59,047 nucleotides of DNA from Halothermothrix sp. (GTDB lineage Bacteria; Bacillota; Halanaerobiia; DY22613): assembly GCA_016841825.1 (NCBI GenBank), contig JAENYK010000021.1, positions 1 through 59,047 on the forward strand, written 5' to 3'. Under the pieces are notes generated by a model. That model made no database searches and was not told the DNA's origin. It saw only the letters and a program-made list of their open reading frames with translations. The position numbers and the translations under genes were made by a program. Positions 37,121 to 47,748 of this stretch are shown piece after piece. Each line of letters opens with the position of its first letter. The stretch's first letter is position 1.

Positions 37121-38334
37121 AAAGGGAGGATGACTGAGAATGGCAAAGGCAAAATTTGAAAGAACAAAACCACATGTTAACGTAGGAACAATCGGTCACG
37201 TTGACCATGGTAAAACTACTTTGACTGCTGCAATTACTATGGTATTGGCAAATAGAGGATTGGCACAAGCTAGAGCATTTGATTCAATCGATAATGCTCC
37301 AGAGGAAAGAGAAAGAGGTATCACTATAGCAACAGCTCACGTTGAGTACGAAACAGATAATCGTCACTATGCCCATGTTGACTGTCCAGGTCATGCTGAC
37401 TATGTAAAGAACATGATTACAGGAGCAGCACAGATGGATGGTGCAATTCTGGTAGTGTCTGCAGCGGATGGTCCAATGCCTCAAACTCGTGAGCATATTC
37501 TGTTAGCCCGTCAGGTAGGAGTACCTAATATTGTAGTATTTTTAAACAAAGCTGACATGGTTGATGATGAAGAATTATTGGAATTGGTAGAGATGGAAGT
37601 TAGAGATCTGTTAAGCCAATATGATTTTCCTGGTGATGACATTCCTGTAATAACAGGTTCTGCCCTGAAAGCATTGGAAGCACCAGAAGAAGACAATGAG
37701 TGGACTGCCAAGATATTAGAACTGATGGCTGAAGTAGATAGCTATATTCCAGAACCCGAGAGAGACACAGACAAACCATTTCTGATGCCAGTAGAGGACG
37801 TGTTCTCTATTACAGGACGTGGAACAGTTGCAACTGGTCGTATCGAGCGTGGAACCTTGCATCCTGGAGATGAGGTAGAGATTGTAGGATTTAGCGAAAC
37901 CCGTAAGACAGTATGTACAGGAGTGGAGATGTTCCGTAAGTTATTAGATGAAGCGGTTGCAGGTGATAACGTAGGAGCTCTGTTAAGAGGAGTGGCCCGT
38001 GATGAGATTGAAAGAGGTCAAGTACTGGCTAAACCAAAGAGTATCACCCCACATACAAAGTTTTATGCAGAAGTTTATGTATTGAGTAAAGAAGAGGGTG
38101 GACGTCACACTCCATTCTTTAACGGTTATAGACCACAGTTCTATTTTAGAACTACGGACGTTACAGGTAATATAACCCTTCCGGAAGGTGTAGAGATGGT
38201 TATGCCTGGAGATAACATTGAGATGACAGGCGAACTGATTACTCCAATCGCGATGGAAGAGGGATTACGTTTTGCTATTCGTGAGGGTGGCCGTACTGTA
38301 GGTGCTGGCGTTGTAACCAGAATCATTGAGTAGT
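37121..38334 (+). repeat. Duplicated tuf block, copy 2
   Basis: Same 1214 bases as 20371-21584 (constant offset 16750). Identity starts in the ribosome binding site and ends one base after the stop; flanks are unrelated. Confidence 0.9.
37140..38333 (+). CDS. tuf: Elongation factor Tu, copy 2 (str operon)
   Basis: A 397-residue EF-Tu identical to that at 20390, here in the classical str position after fusA. All five GTPase motifs are intact. The two copies give the cell two separately controlled sources of EF-Tu. Unlike copy 1, no strong terminator directly follows; the first terminator-like hairpin is about 110 bases on. Confidence 0.98.
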   Translation: MAKAKFERTKPHVNVGTIGHVDHGKTTLTAAITMVLANRGLAQARAFDSIDNAPEERERGITIATAHVEYETDNRHYAHVDCPGHADYVKNMITGAAQMDGAILVVSAADGPMPQTREHILLARQVGVPNIVVFLNKADMVDDEELLELVEMEVRDLLSQYDFPGDDIPVITGSALKALEAPEEDNEWTAKILELMAEVDSYIPEPERDTDKPFLMPVEDVFSITGRGTVATGRIERGTLHPGDEVEIVGFSETRKTVCTGVEMFRKLLDEAVAGDNVGALLRGVARDEIERGQVLAKPKSITPHTKFYAEVYVLSKEEGGRHTPFFNGYRPQFYFRTTDVTGNITLPEGVEMVMPGDNIEMTGELITPIAMEEGLRFAIREGGRTVGAGVVTRIIE

Positions 38335-38391
38335 AGCCCCAAAGCTTTTGTTTGGTCAATTTAAAAAGTTTTAAAAAAAATAAAAAAACAC

Positions 38392-38420
38392 TAGCTTTTT
38401 CACAAAAGATGTAGTACAAT
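38392..38420 (+). promoter_or_regulatory. Weak candidate promoter of the S10 cluster
   Basis: TAGCTT, 17 bases, TACAAT. The -10 is good, the -35 poor. It lies upstream of the hairpin at 38444, so a transcript from it would include that hairpin. Confidence 0.35.
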
Positions 38421-38443
38421 AGATATTGTGTGTTACAAGGGAA

Positions 38444-38482
38444 AAGATGAGGAGCCAACATCCTTGAACTCCTCTTCTTTTT
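38444..38482 (+). terminator. Terminator-like hairpin before the S10 cluster
   Basis: AAGATGAGGAG pairs with CTCCTCTTCTT (one mismatch) around a 14-base loop, followed by a T-rich run. It may end the str operon or act as an attenuator in the S10 leader. Confidence 0.65.
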
Positions 38483-38490
38483 CTGTGTTG

Positions 38491-38650
38491 TTGACAAGTG
38501 ATGATGTGGAAGGTTGCGTCATGTACACGTGACCATGTGTGTTTATTTTGGGGCCAGGTAATAGAACCTGGTTCAATTCTGTTGACAAAATGGACACACC
38601 CGGGCGTGTGGCACATGTATCGGGAATTTTCACGGAGCATGTCCGTTTAT
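38491..38650 (+). promoter_or_regulatory. Structured S10-cluster leader candidate
   Basis: The 346-base gap before rpsJ holds several nested hairpins. ACACGT (38525-38530) can pair with ATGTGT. CCAGGT and ACCTGG form a hairpin at about 38552-38569. A long helix pairs AAATGGACA (about 38588) with TGTCCGTTT (about 38640) and encloses CACAC/GTGTG. This is the expected place for an r-protein leader (L4 in other bacteria). I cannot match it to a named family. Confidence 0.5.
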
Positions 38651-38679
38651 CAAAATGGGCGAAAAGGAGGGAACATTTA

Positions 38680-38988
38680 ATGGCTCAAGAGAAGATTAGA
38701 ATTCGTTTGAAAGCGTATGAACATCAAGTGTTGGATCAATCTGCACGTCAAATCGTTGAAACTGCTAAACGGAGTGGTGCTAAGGTATCTGGCCCAATTC
38801 CGTTACCAACGGAGAAGGAGATTTATACTATCTTAAGATCTCCTCATGTTAATAAAGACTCCCGTGAGCAGTTTGAGTTAAGAACTCACAAAAGATTGAT
38901 TGATATTGTAGAACCTAATCCTAAGACTGTTGATGCTCTTATGCGTCTCGATCTTCCGGCAGGCGTGAATATCGAAATCAAACTATAG
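38680..38988 (+). CDS. rpsJ: Ribosomal protein S10
   Basis: A 102-residue S10 (NusE). It shows [40 protein letters not shown] and the conserved [16 protein letters not shown] loop. It also serves in Nus antitermination complexes. Start at ATG 38680 after AAAAGGAGGG; upstream in-frame sequence belongs to the leader. Confidence 0.98.
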   Translation: MAQEKIRIRLKAYEHQVLDQSARQIVETAKRSGAKVSGPIPLPTEKEIYTILRSPHVNKDSREQFELRTHKRLIDIVEPNPKTVDALMRLDLPAGVNIEIKL

Positions 38989-39054
38989 ATCGAGATACAA
39001 TAGTCATATATCTGATACTGATTTCTATGATGTGGCACAGAGGAGGTGCAAGTA

Positions 39055-39678
39055 ATGGCTAAAGGAATTTTAGGTAAAAAGATTGGCATGACCCAAATAT
39101 TTACTCCAGAAGGTGAATCTATCCCAGTAACTGTAGTGGAAGTTGAACCCAACGTAGTGGTTCAAAAAAAATCGAACGAAGTTGATGGTTACACTGCATA
39201 TCAGATTGGTTTTGGTAAAGTAAAGGAAAAGAACGTTACTAAACCAGTAAAAGGTCATTTTACTAAAGCTGGTGTTGCATTGAAAAGATATCTTCGGGAG
39301 ATTCAATTTGACAGTGAGTACAATGTTGGTGATGAGATTTCTATTGATATTTTTGAACCAGGAGAAAAAGTTGACGTAGTTGGAACTTCCAAAGGTAAAG
39401 GTTATGCAGGTACTATCAAACGTTGGAATTTCCACCGTGGTCCAATGGCTCATGGTTCTAAATTCCATAGAGCTCCAGGTTCCCTGGGTTCCGTTGACCC
39501 AGCCCGTGTATTTAAAGGCAAAAAAATGTCTGGTCGTATGGGCGGCGAGAGAGTTACCATTCAAAATCTGGAGGTAATTCGGGTTGATGTTGAAAGAAAT
39601 GTTATTCTGATTAAAGGTTCTATTCCTGGACCTAACAAAGGGATTGTATTTATCCGGAATGCAGTAAAAGTTTCGTAA
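39055..39678 (+). CDS. rplC: Ribosomal protein L3
   Basis: A 207-residue L3 near the peptidyl-transferase centre. The start [17 protein letters not shown] and the loop [18 protein letters not shown] are diagnostic. ATG at 39055 with GAGGAGGTG upstream. Confidence 0.98.
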   Translation: MAKGILGKKIGMTQIFTPEGESIPVTVVEVEPNVVVQKKSNEVDGYTAYQIGFGKVKEKNVTKPVKGHFTKAGVALKRYLREIQFDSEYNVGDEISIDIFEPGEKVDVVGTSKGKGYAGTIKRWNFHRGPMAHGSKFHRAPGSLGSVDPARVFKGKKMSGRMGGERVTIQNLEVIRVDVERNVILIKGSIPGPNKGIVFIRNAVKVS

Positions 39679-39719
39679 TTATTAGTGCGTGTTATAAGAC
39701 ACGAAAGGAGGATTTAGGG

Positions 39720-40346
39720 ATGCCAAAGTTAGCATTATACAATAAAACCGGTAGTCAAGTTGGCGACTTTGAGCTTGACGAACGTGTATTTGGTGTAGAT
39801 GTAAACGTACCAGTTGTCCATCGGTCAGTAGTTGCACAATTAGCTGCAATGCGTGCTGGTACTCACAAAACCAAAACTCGTGGTGAAGTTACCGGTAGTG
39901 GTAAAAAACCATGGCGTCAGAAAGGAACCGGTCGTGCAAGACAAGGGTCCTTTCGTGCTCCACACTGGGTAGGTGGTGGTAACGCTTTTGGGCCTACTCC
40001 ACGTAGTTATGTTCAAAAGGTGAACAAAAAAGAAAAAAGACTGGCAGTTAAATCAGCTTTAACTAGTAAAGTTGAGGAAGGTAAATTAATCATAGTCGAT
40101 GATTTTCAAATCACTGAACCAAAGACTAAAGAGATGGTAAAAGTTTTAAAAGACCTGAATTTGAAAGGAAAGAAAACTTTGATTATTCTTCCGGGCAAAG
40201 ATGAAGTATTATACAAATCTGCCAGAAATATTCCCAATGTTAAGACTCTGGTTACCCAGGCTCTAAACATTTATGATCTATTAAATTACGAGTACATCGT
40301 GATGAGCAAAGATGCAGTTAAAGCTGTCGAGGAGGTGCTAGCATAA
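39720..40346 (+). CDS. rplD: Ribosomal protein L4
   Basis: A 208-residue L4 lining the exit tunnel. The tunnel loop has [19 protein letters not shown] followed by RAPHWVGGG. In several bacteria L4 represses its own operon through the S10 leader, which fits the structured leader before rpsJ. The stop overlaps the rplW start by one base. Confidence 0.97.
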   Translation: MPKLALYNKTGSQVGDFELDERVFGVDVNVPVVHRSVVAQLAAMRAGTHKTKTRGEVTGSGKKPWRQKGTGRARQGSFRAPHWVGGGNAFGPTPRSYVQKVNKKEKRLAVKSALTSKVEEGKLIIVDDFQITEPKTKEMVKVLKDLNLKGKKTLIILPGKDEVLYKSARNIPNVKTLVTQALNIYDLLNYEYIVMSKDAVKAVEEVLA

Positions 40347-40636
40347 TGAAAGATCCTCGCGATATTATTATTACTCCGCATATTTCTGAAAAGAGTATGA
40401 GAGTGATGGAAGAGACAAACACTTACACTTTCAAAGTTGCTTTAAAGGCTAATAAGACTGAGATCAAGAAAGCAATTGAAGAAATTTTTGGTGTCAAAGT
40501 ACTAAAAGTCAACACTGCCAGAATGCCTGGTAAGACAAAGAGAATGGGTGTTCACGTAGGCACTACTCCCGAGTGGAAAAAAGCTATGGTGAAGCTAGCT
40601 CAGGGAGATAGAATTGAGATTTTTGAAGGTATTTAA
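40346..40636 (+). CDS. rplW: Ribosomal protein L23
   Basis: A 96-residue L23 at the tunnel exit, docking site for trigger factor and SRP. It shows [16 protein letters not shown] and [17 protein letters not shown]. Overlaps rplD by one base, so coupled. Confidence 0.97.
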   Translation: MKDPRDIIITPHISEKSMRVMEETNTYTFKVALKANKTEIKKAIEEIFGVKVLKVNTARMPGKTKRMGVHVGTTPEWKKAMVKLAQGDRIEIFEGI

Positions 40637-40674
40637 TGGTTTTAAGAAATTGAGTTTTAAAGGAGGGGAAAAAG

Positions 40675-41505
40675 ATGGCGATTAAAAAGTTTAAGCCGAC
40701 TACTCCGAGTCGGAGATTTATGACCGTTTCGACCTTTGAAGAGATTACCGCTGTTGAGCCGGAAAAGAGTTTAACTGCGCCTTTGAAGAAATCTGGTGGA
40801 CGTAACTCTTACGGCCGGATTACCGTACGTCATCGCGGTGGTGGTCACAAACGTAGATATAGAATCATCGACTTTAAACGGGATAAAGATGGTGTTCCAG
40901 CTCGTGTTGCTACTATCGAGTATGATCCAAATCGTTCTGCAAGAATTGCATTATTGCATTATGTAGATGGTGAAAAGAGATACATCATTGCTCCTTATAA
41001 ATTGAGTGTTGGCGATGAAGTAATGTCTGGCTCTGAGGCTGATATCAAAGTCGGTAATGCATTACCATTAACTAACATTCCTGTGGGTACTGTCATCCAC
41101 AATATTGAGTTAAAGCCAGGTAAAGGTGCTCAAATGGCACGTTCTGCTGGTGCAATGGCTACTCTGGATGCTAAAGAAGGTAAATATGCGATTATTAAAT
41201 TGCCTTCTGGGGAGACTCGAATGATAAGTCTGAAATGTAGAGCTACCATTGGTCAAGTGGGTAATTTAGATCATCAAAACATCACTATTGGTAAAGCAGG
41301 ACGGAAAAGATGGTTGGGTATTCGACCAACTGTTCGCGGTACTGTTCAAAATCCAGTGGATCATCCGCATGGTGGTGGTGAAGGTAAGAACAAATCTTCT
41401 GGTCGTCACCCAGTTACTCCCTGGGGTAAACCGACTCTTGGCGCTAAGACCCGGAAGAAAGGTAAAGCTTCAGATAAGTTGATTATTCGTCGTAGAAATG
41501 CGTAA
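40675..41505 (+). CDS. rplB: Ribosomal protein L2
   Basis: A 276-residue L2, essential for subunit joining and peptidyl transfer. It shows [20 protein letters not shown] and the active-site-near [20 protein letters not shown]. Confidence 0.98.
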   Translation: MAIKKFKPTTPSRRFMTVSTFEEITAVEPEKSLTAPLKKSGGRNSYGRITVRHRGGGHKRRYRIIDFKRDKDGVPARVATIEYDPNRSARIALLHYVDGEKRYIIAPYKLSVGDEVMSGSEADIKVGNALPLTNIPVGTVIHNIELKPGKGAQMARSAGAMATLDAKEGKYAIIKLPSGETRMISLKCRATIGQVGNLDHQNITIGKAGRKRWLGIRPTVRGTVQNPVDHPHGGGEGKNKSSGRHPVTPWGKPTLGAKTRKKGKASDKLIIRRRNA

Positions 41506-41555
41506 ATTTATGAGAATTTACTAACTCAACTCTAGTTTGAGAGGAGGGTATAAAC

Positions 41556-41840
41556 TTGGGTAGATCATTAAAAAAAGGCCCATTTTGTGAGCCAAAATTA
41601 TTGAATAAAATTGATGCGTTGAACGAAAGTGGAAAAAAGCAGGTAATTAAAACTTGGTCTCGTGCCTCTACAATATTCCCTCAAATGGTTGGCCATACTA
41701 TTGCTGTATATGATGGTAAAAAACATGTACCAGTTTATATTACAGAAGATATGGTTGGTCACAAGTTAGGTGAATTTGCTCCAACCAGGAAATTTAGAGG
41801 TCACGGATCACATACTGAACGTTCTACAGCCTTAAAGTAA
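41556..41840 (+). CDS. rpsS: Ribosomal protein S19
   Basis: A 94-residue S19 with TTG start after GAGGAGGG. It shows [15 protein letters not shown] and [15 protein letters not shown]. Confidence 0.97.
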   Translation: MGRSLKKGPFCEPKLLNKIDALNESGKKQVIKTWSRASTIFPQMVGHTIAVYDGKKHVPVYITEDMVGHKLGEFAPTRKFRGHGSHTERSTALK

Positions 41841-41857
41841 GCAAGGGGGGTTAATGA

Positions 41858-42196
41858 ATGGAAGCTAGAGCTATTGCTAAATATATCCGCGTCTCCCCTA
41901 GAAAAGCTCGTCTTGTGATGGATTTAGTGAGGGGCAAGGATGTGGGAACAGCTATAGGTATTTTGCGAAATACACCGAATAAAGCAGCCCGGATAATTGA
42001 GAAAGTACTCAATTCTGCAGTTGCTAATGCGGAAAATAACCATGATATGGTAGCAGAAGATCTATATGTTGCTAAAGGTTTTGTTGATGAAGGTCCGACG
42101 TTAAAACGTTTTAGAGCAAGATCAATGGGTATGGCTACCCGTATTAGAAAGAGAACAAGCCACGTTACAATCGTGGTTAGCGAAAGGGAGGGATAA
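41858..42196 (+). CDS. rplV: Ribosomal protein L22
   Basis: A 112-residue L22 with its tunnel hairpin near residues 80-100 ([20 protein letters not shown]). It shows [15 protein letters not shown]-like text at the N-terminus ([18 protein letters not shown]). Two bases separate it from rpsC. Confidence 0.97.
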   Translation: MEARAIAKYIRVSPRKARLVMDLVRGKDVGTAIGILRNTPNKAARIIEKVLNSAVANAENNHDMVAEDLYVAKGFVDEGPTLKRFRARSMGMATRIRKRTSHVTIVVSEREG

Positions 42197-42198
42197 TT

Positions 42199-42843
42199 TT
42201 GGGTCAGAAGGTTAATCCCCATGGGTTAAGATTAGGTATCATTAAAGACTGGGATGCAAAATGGTATGCTGATAAAGATAAATTTGCAGATTTACTTCAC
42301 GAAGACTTAAAGATTCGAAAGTATGTTAAACAAAGACTTTATGCTGCTGGTATTTCCAGATTGATTATCGAGCGTGCTGCAAACCGTATCAAGTTAGATA
42401 TTCACACAGCTCGTCCTGGTATGGTAATCGGTCGTGGTGGTACTGAAGTTGATTCTTTACGTCAAGACTTAGAAGATATGAGTGGTAAAAAAGTTCAGAT
42501 TAATGTTGTTGAAGTAAAACAACCTGAGTTAGATGCCCAATTAGTCGCTGAAAGTGTAGCAGAGCAACTAGAACGCAGAGTTTCTTTTCGGCGTGCAATG
42601 AAGCAAACAATGATTCGCTCAATGCGTTTGGGAGCTAAAGGTTTCAAAATTATGAGTAGTGGTCGTCTAGGCGGTGCTGAGATGTCACGTACAGAAGGTT
42701 ATAGTAGAGGAAGTGTACCTCTTCATACTCTGCGTGCAGATATTGACTATGGTTTTGCTGAAGCCAATACAACTTATGGCAAAATCGGTGTAAAAGTTTG
42801 GATCAATAAAGGTGAAATTTTGCCTACACGTGAACAACAATAG
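42199..42843 (+). CDS. rpsC: Ribosomal protein S3
   Basis: A 214-residue S3 with TTG start after GGGAGGG, overlapping the end of rplV's ribosomal context. It shows [17 protein letters not shown], the KH-domain GRGGTEVD and the C-terminal [20 protein letters not shown]. Confidence 0.97.
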   Translation: MGQKVNPHGLRLGIIKDWDAKWYADKDKFADLLHEDLKIRKYVKQRLYAAGISRLIIERAANRIKLDIHTARPGMVIGRGGTEVDSLRQDLEDMSGKKVQINVVEVKQPELDAQLVAESVAEQLERRVSFRRAMKQTMIRSMRLGAKGFKIMSSGRLGGAEMSRTEGYSRGSVPLHTLRADIDYGFAEANTTYGKIGVKVWINKGEILPTREQQ

Positions 42844-42879
42844 TAGTAAGACTGGTTAGTGAAAGGAGGCCGAACAGCG

Positions 42880-43314
42880 ATGTTGATCCCAAAGCGCGTT
42901 AAATATAGAAAGCAACAACGTGGCCGGATGAAGGGAAAGGCCCAGCGCGGTAACACAATCGATTTCGGCGAATATGGATTACAGGCATTGGAGCCCGCCT
43001 GGATTACCAATCGTCAAATCGAGGCTGCTCGTGTTGCGATGACACGTTATATTAAAAGAGGTGGTAAAGTCTGGATTAAGATTTTCCCGGACAAACCAGT
43101 AACTGCTAAACCTGCAGAGACCAGAATGGGTTCCGGTAAAGGTGCTCCGGAGTACTGGGTAGCTGTTGTGAAGCCAGGCCGAGTTATGTTTGAAATGGCT
43201 GGTGTTAGCGAAGATGTAGCCCGGGAAGCGATGCGTCTTGCATCTCATAAATTGCCCATTAAATGTAAGGTGGTAACCCGGGAAGAAATGGATGGTGAGG
43301 CAAATGAGAGCTGA
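42880..43314 (+). CDS. rplP: Ribosomal protein L16
   Basis: A 144-residue L16 near the A-site tRNA. It shows [20 protein letters not shown], the [20 protein letters not shown] block and [19 protein letters not shown]. Start at ATG 42880 after AAAGGAGG. It overlaps rpmC by 11 bases. Confidence 0.97.
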   Translation: MLIPKRVKYRKQQRGRMKGKAQRGNTIDFGEYGLQALEPAWITNRQIEAARVAMTRYIKRGGKVWIKIFPDKPVTAKPAETRMGSGKGAPEYWVAVVKPGRVMFEMAGVSEDVAREAMRLASHKLPIKCKVVTREEMDGEANES

Positions 43315-43504
43315 TAAACTTAGAGATTTAACCATGGATGAACTTGCAGTGCAGTTAAGAGAGCTGAAAGAAGAGCTTTTTAACTTGAGATTTCAGCATG
43401 CTACCGCACAATTAGATAATCCTCTACGGATTCGCGAAGTGCGTAGAACCATTGCCCGGGTTAAGACAATTATACGGGAAAAGGAATTAGGAATTAATGC
43501 TTAG
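43304..43504 (+). CDS. rpmC: Ribosomal protein L29
   Basis: A 66-residue helical L29. It shows [20 protein letters not shown] and [20 protein letters not shown]. The ATG at 43304 matches the family start (MRADKLR); ATG 43292 would add four unusual residues. Confidence 0.96.
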   Translation: MRADKLRDLTMDELAVQLRELKEELFNLRFQHATAQLDNPLRIREVRRTIARVKTIIREKELGINA

Positions 43505-43552
43505 AGCTAAGTTAAGACTCTTGTTGTATAGATAGGAAGGAGGTTCTGGAAT

Positions 43553-43813
43553 ATGGAGAACACTCGCGGTGACCGCAAAACTCGTGTAGGAGTTGTGGTC
43601 AGTGATAAGATGGATAAAACAGTAGTATTTGAAGTGGAAAGAAAAACTAAACATCCACTTTATAAGCGGGTCGTAAAGCGGAGCAAACGCTTTAAAGCTC
43701 ACGATGAGAACAATGAGTGTCGTGTGGGCGATAAAATTAAGGTTATGGAGACCCGGCCTTTGAGTAAAGATAAACGGTGGAGAGTTATTGAGATTATTGA
43801 GCACGCTGAATAA
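43553..43813 (+). CDS. rpsQ: Ribosomal protein S17
   Basis: An 86-residue OB-fold S17. It shows [20 protein letters not shown] and [28 protein letters not shown] ribosome binding site. Confidence 0.97.
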   Translation: MENTRGDRKTRVGVVVSDKMDKTVVFEVERKTKHPLYKRVVKRSKRFKAHDENNECRVGDKIKVMETRPLSKDKRWRVIEIIEHAE

Positions 43814-43849
43814 CTCCATTTCCTTGCATTTGAAAGGAGGGAAATCTAG

Positions 43850-44218
43850 ATGATTCAACAAGAGAGTAGATTAAATGTTGCTGATAATAGTGGAGCAAAA
43901 GAACTCTTATGCATCAAAGTTCTTGGTGGCTCAAAACGCCGTTATGCAACGGTTGGTGATATCATCGTTTGCAGCGTAAAAGATGCAATTCCCAATGGTA
44001 TGGTTAAAAAAGGTGAGATTGTTAACGCTGTAATAGTGAGAGTAAGAAAAGAATATAGACGTCCCGATGGCTCCTATATCCGCTTTGATGAAAACGCAGC
44101 GGTTATTATAGATAAAGCTAATAACCCTAGAGGAACTCGTATTTTTGGTCCAGTTGCTCGTGAGTTACGGGAGAGGAACTTTATGAAGATTATCTCTTTG
44201 GCACCAGAAGTATTATAA
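43850..44218 (+). CDS. rplN: Ribosomal protein L14
   Basis: A 122-residue L14 at the subunit interface. It starts [20 protein letters not shown] and has the signature [18 protein letters not shown]. Full family length. Confidence 0.98.
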   Translation: MIQQESRLNVADNSGAKELLCIKVLGGSKRRYATVGDIIVCSVKDAIPNGMVKKGEIVNAVIVRVRKEYRRPDGSYIRFDENAAVIIDKANNPRGTRIFGPVARELRERNFMKIISLAPEVL

Positions 44219-44249
44219 TTTTCTATAGTTTTTGAAAGGAGGTTAATCG

Positions 44250-44579
44250 ATGACTACTCCTAAACTGCATGTCAAAAAAGGTGATAGCGTAATTGTTATC
44301 GCTGGTAAAGATAAAGGCAAGAAGGGTAAAATTTTAAAAGTATTTCCTAAGGGAAATCGTGTAGTTGTGGAAGGTGTGAACATTGTTCATCGCCATACCA
44401 AACCTACTCAACAACTCCCACAGGGGGGAATTGTAGAGAACGAAGGGTCAATTCATGTTTCCAACGTGCAATTAGTTTGCCCGCGTTGCAACGAAGCTTC
44501 CCGAACTGGTAAGAAAGTTCTCGATGATGGTAAAAAAGTAAGATACTGCATTAATTGTGGTGAGGTTGTTGATAAGTAG
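44250..44579 (+). CDS. rplX: Ribosomal protein L24
   Basis: A 109-residue L24, an assembly initiator. The KOW motif lies in [20 protein letters not shown]. The C-terminal part carries two CxxC pairs (CPRC and CINC), so this L24 probably binds zinc; many bacterial L24 proteins have lost some of these cysteines. Confidence 0.97.
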   Translation: MTTPKLHVKKGDSVIVIAGKDKGKKGKILKVFPKGNRVVVEGVNIVHRHTKPTQQLPQGGIVENEGSIHVSNVQLVCPRCNEASRTGKKVLDDGKKVRYCINCGEVVDK

Positions 44580-44601
44580 TTGGTGAAAGGAGGTTACTGT
44601 A

Positions 44602-45141
44602 ATGTCCGCTTTGAAGGAGATCTATCTGAATGAAACTGTTCCTGCATTAAGAGAAAAGTTTAAATACAATAACGTTATGCAGGTTCCTAAATTAGAGAAA
44701 GTTGTGATTAACATGGGCATTGGTGAAGCTAAGGATGATGCTAAAGTGTTGGATCACGCAGTTGAAGAAATGACATTAATCGCTGGTCAAAAACCAGTTA
44801 TAACAAGAGCCAAGAAAGCGGTTTCTAACTTTAAAATTAGAGCTGGGATGCCTGTAGGTTGTAAAGTTACTTTACGTGGTGAGAGAATGTATGATTTTCT
44901 CTATAAGCTAATCAATATTGCTTTGCCACGGATTCGTGACTTCCGCGGCGTTTCTCCAAAAGCGTTTGATGGTCGTGGAAACTATACAGTAGGCTTACAA
45001 AACCAGACCGTATTCCCAGAGATTCTTCTGGATAAAATCGACAAAGTACGCGGTATGGACATCTGTATTGTTACTACTGCTAATACTGATGAAGAAGCTC
45101 GTGAACTCCTTGCTCTGTTAGGTATGCCTTTCAGAAAATAA
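44602..45141 (+). CDS. rplE: Ribosomal protein L5
   Basis: A 179-residue L5 that binds 5S rRNA and P-site tRNA. It shows [36 protein letters not shown] and [17 protein letters not shown]. Confidence 0.98.
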   Translation: MSALKEIYLNETVPALREKFKYNNVMQVPKLEKVVINMGIGEAKDDAKVLDHAVEEMTLIAGQKPVITRAKKAVSNFKIRAGMPVGCKVTLRGERMYDFLYKLINIALPRIRDFRGVSPKAFDGRGNYTVGLQNQTVFPEILLDKIDKVRGMDICIVTTANTDEEARELLALLGMPFRK

Positions 45142-45161
45142 TATCCTAAGGAGGGAATAAT

Positions 45162-45347
45162 GTGGCTAAGAAATCTATGATCAATAAGGCTAATCGTGAG
45201 CCAAAGTTTGAAACTAGACGAGTAAGAAGATGCAAAAGATGTGGACGCCCACGTAGTGTCCTGAGAAAATTTGAATTATGCCGTATCTGTTTCAGAGAAT
45301 TAGCTCATAAAGGCCAGATCCCAGGTATTAAAAAGGCTAGTTGGTAA
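45162..45347 (+). CDS. rpsN: Ribosomal protein S14, zinc type
   Basis: A 61-residue short S14. Two CxxC knuckles (CKRCGRPRS and CRICFREL) mark the zinc-binding type typical of Firmicutes. GTG start after AAGGAGGG. Confidence 0.97.
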   Translation: MAKKSMINKANREPKFETRRVRRCKRCGRPRSVLRKFELCRICFRELAHKGQIPGIKKASW

Positions 45348-45378
45348 TTTTTGAGAATTGGAAGGAGGTCAGAACAAT

Positions 45379-45777
45379 ATGGCAATGACTGATCCTATTG
45401 CTGATATGCTAACCAGAATCCGGAATGCAAATATGGTTCAAAAAGAGACTGTAGATCTTCCTGCTTCTAGAATTAAGGAAGAGATAGCTACTGTGCTTCG
45501 AAATGAAGGATTCATTAAGGATTATCAGCGGATAGCTGAAGGTCCTCAAGGCGTATTGCGGTTATATTTAAAATATGGTAAAGACGGACAGAAAGTGATT
45601 TCTGGCCTGAAACGTATTAGCAAACCAGGTTTACGGGTTTATGCTAAAAAGGATGAAATCCCTAAAGTTTTGGGCGGATTAGGTGTAGCGATTATATCCA
45701 CTTCAAAAGGTATTATGGCTGATAAAACAGCTCGTAGTACTGGAATTGGTGGAGAAGTAATTTGCTATATCTGGTAA
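45379..45777 (+). CDS. rpsH: Ribosomal protein S8
   Basis: A 132-residue S8. It shows [14 protein letters not shown] at the start and [14 protein letters not shown] at the end. Start at ATG 45379 after AAGGAGGT. In other bacteria S8 represses the spc operon. Confidence 0.97.
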   Translation: MAMTDPIADMLTRIRNANMVQKETVDLPASRIKEEIATVLRNEGFIKDYQRIAEGPQGVLRLYLKYGKDGQKVISGLKRISKPGLRVYAKKDEIPKVLGGLGVAIISTSKGIMADKTARSTGIGGEVICYIW

Positions 45778-45820
45778 TGATAAATTTAGATATATTTCAA
45801 TGTAAATGGAGGTGTAAACA

Positions 45821-46363
45821 ATGTCCAGAATAGGGCTTAAACCAATTGCTATTCCTGAAAAAGTCGAAGTTAAAATCGACGGTCCTGTTGTGAAAGTTAA
45901 GGGCCCTAAAGGGGAACTTATTCAAGAGTTTAGCCCCCGAATGACTATCTCCATCGTAGATAAAGAGATTAGTATCAGCCGACCATCTGACGCAAAGGGA
46001 GATAAATCTTTGCATGGATTAACTAGAAGTCTGCTTGCAAATATGATTCAAGGTGTAACAAAAGGTTTTGAAAAGAAATTAGAAATGGTAGGCGTTGGCT
46101 ATCGTGCAAATATGAAAGGTAAGAGTCTGGAAATCGAGGCAGGTTATTCTCATCCTGTAGTTGTTGACCCGACTCCTGGTATCGAATTTGAGATCGAAGG
46201 TAAAGGTAAAGATCAAAAAATTGTTGTTCGTGGAATCGACAAACAAAGAGTTGGTCAAACCGCAGCTGAAATTCGGGGAATTCGTCCACCAGAACCTTAT
46301 AAAGGTAAAGGTATTAAGTATGTTGACGAAGTTATTCGCCGTAAGGTTGGTAAAACAGGTTAA
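45821..46363 (+). CDS. rplF: Ribosomal protein L6
   Basis: A 180-residue two-domain L6 near the factor-binding site. It shows MSRIGLKPIAIPEKVEV and the C-terminal IRGIRPPEPYKGKGIKYVDE. Confidence 0.98.
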   Translation: MSRIGLKPIAIPEKVEVKIDGPVVKVKGPKGELIQEFSPRMTISIVDKEISISRPSDAKGDKSLHGLTRSLLANMIQGVTKGFEKKLEMVGVGYRANMKGKSLEIEAGYSHPVVVDPTPGIEFEIEGKGKDQKIVVRGIDKQRVGQTAAEIRGIRPPEPYKGKGIKYVDEVIRRKVGKTG

Positions 46364-46404
46364 GGTTTAAATCTGTTGAAAGGTTTAATGGAAAGGAGTG
46401 AGTC

Positions 46405-46764
46405 ATGGTGGATAAACGTGCTGCACGTTTTAGAAGACATCTTAGAGTGCGTAAAAATGTAACTGGGACTCCAGACAGACCACGCTTATGTGTTTATCGT
46501 AGTTTGAAGCATATGTATGCTCAAGTTATAGATGATGTTAAGGGAGTAACCTTAGTAGCTGTTTCTACTCTTGATCCACAAGTTCGTGACCAGGTAAAAA
46601 ATGGTGGAAATACAGACGCCGCTAAGCTTATTGGTACGCTGATAGCTGAACAGTGTTTAGCAAATGGAATTGAAAATGTAGTATTTGATCGTGGTGGAAA
46701 TCTTTATCACGGACGTGTAAAAGCTTTAGCTGAAGGTGCCCGTGATAAAGGACTGAAATTTTAA
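46405..46764 (+). CDS. rplR: Ribosomal protein L18
   Basis: A 119-residue L18 that binds 5S rRNA. It shows [20 protein letters not shown] and [20 protein letters not shown]. Confidence 0.97.
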   Translation: MVDKRAARFRRHLRVRKNVTGTPDRPRLCVYRSLKHMYAQVIDDVKGVTLVAVSTLDPQVRDQVKNGGNTDAAKLIGTLIAEQCLANGIENVVFDRGGNLYHGRVKALAEGARDKGLKF

Positions 46765-46782
46765 CGAGGGGGAGGGAAATGG

Positions 46783-47283
46783 ATGAAACTGATTGACCCT
46801 AACGAGTTAGAATTAACTGAACGCGTTGTAAATATAAATCGGGTCGCCAAAGTAGTTAAAGGTGGTCGGAGATTTAGCTTTAGTGCCTTAGTTGTAGTAG
46901 GGGACGGTAATGGCCATGTTGGTGTTGGTTTAGGTAAAGCTAATGAAGTGCCAGATGCCATTCGTAAGGGTGTTGACGATGCTAAAAAGAACTTGATTAA
47001 AGTTCCTATGGTTGGTACAACAATTCCTCATGAAATATTAGGTCGATATGGTGCAGGTTCTGTTCTTTTAAAACCTGCTTCAGAGGGTACTGGTGTTATT
47101 GCCGGTGGTCCTGTTCGTGCCGTCTTAGAATTAGTTGGTATTAGAGATATTTTAACTAAATCTTTGGGTTCCTCTAACTCCATGAATATGGTTAATGCAA
47201 CACTTGCTGGTTTAAAAGAATTAAAATTGGCAGAAGAAGTTGCAGAATTAAGAGGCAAGTCTGTCGAAGAGATGTTAGGCTAA
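46783..47283 (+). CDS. rpsE: Ribosomal protein S5
   Basis: A 166-residue S5, part of the mRNA entry helicase and accuracy centre. It shows [19 protein letters not shown] and GSNNxxN-type text as [19 protein letters not shown]. Directly followed by rplO; the L30 gene normally between them is absent. Confidence 0.97.
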   Translation: MKLIDPNELELTERVVNINRVAKVVKGGRRFSFSALVVVGDGNGHVGVGLGKANEVPDAIRKGVDDAKKNLIKVPMVGTTIPHEILGRYGAGSVLLKPASEGTGVIAGGPVRAVLELVGIRDILTKSLGSSNSMNMVNATLAGLKELKLAEEVAELRGKSVEEMLG

Positions 47284-47312
47284 AAATAAGAGCCAGCTAA
47301 GGAGGTGTAAGG

Positions 47313-47747
47313 ATGAGACTTCATGACTTAAAACCAGCAGAAGGTGCTAAAAAGGATCGGAAACGAGTTGGCCGCGGTGGTAAGCGAGGTTATACATCCG
47401 GTAAAGGTTCCAAAGGTCAGAAAGCTCGTTCTGGTGGTGGTGTTCGTCCAGGATTTGAGGGTGGTCAAACCCCATTATTCCGGAGATTGCCAAAACGTGG
47501 TTTTAACAATAGATGGGCAACCAAGTATGCTGAAGTTAATTTGAGAGCTTTAAATCGTTTTGATGCTGGTACCGAAGTAACTCCAGATCTTTTACTGGAG
47601 GTAGGCGTTATTGATAAACTCCTGGATGGAGTTAAAATTCTTGGGTCTGGTGAGTTAGAAAAGGCTCTAACTATCAAAGCTCACCGTTTCAGCAAGTCGG
47701 CTATTGAGAAGATAGAAGGGGCTGGCGGAAAGGCAGAGGTGATTTAA
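47313..47747 (+). CDS. rplO: Ribosomal protein L15
   Basis: A 144-residue L15. It shows [20 protein letters not shown], the glycine-rich [20 protein letters not shown] and [28 protein letters not shown] ribosome binding site. One base separates it from secY. Confidence 0.97.
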   Translation: MRLHDLKPAEGAKKDRKRVGRGGKRGYTSGKGSKGQKARSGGGVRPGFEGGQTPLFRRLPKRGFNNRWATKYAEVNLRALNRFDAGTEVTPDLLLEVGVIDKLLDGVKILGSGELEKALTIKAHRFSKSAIEKIEGAGGKAEVI

Positions 47748-47748
47748 C

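Noticed and set aside
38498-38680. Short plus- and minus-strand frames in the rpsJ leader
   Set aside because: They lie over foldable leader RNA, have no ribosome binding sites, and their composition does not look like protein.
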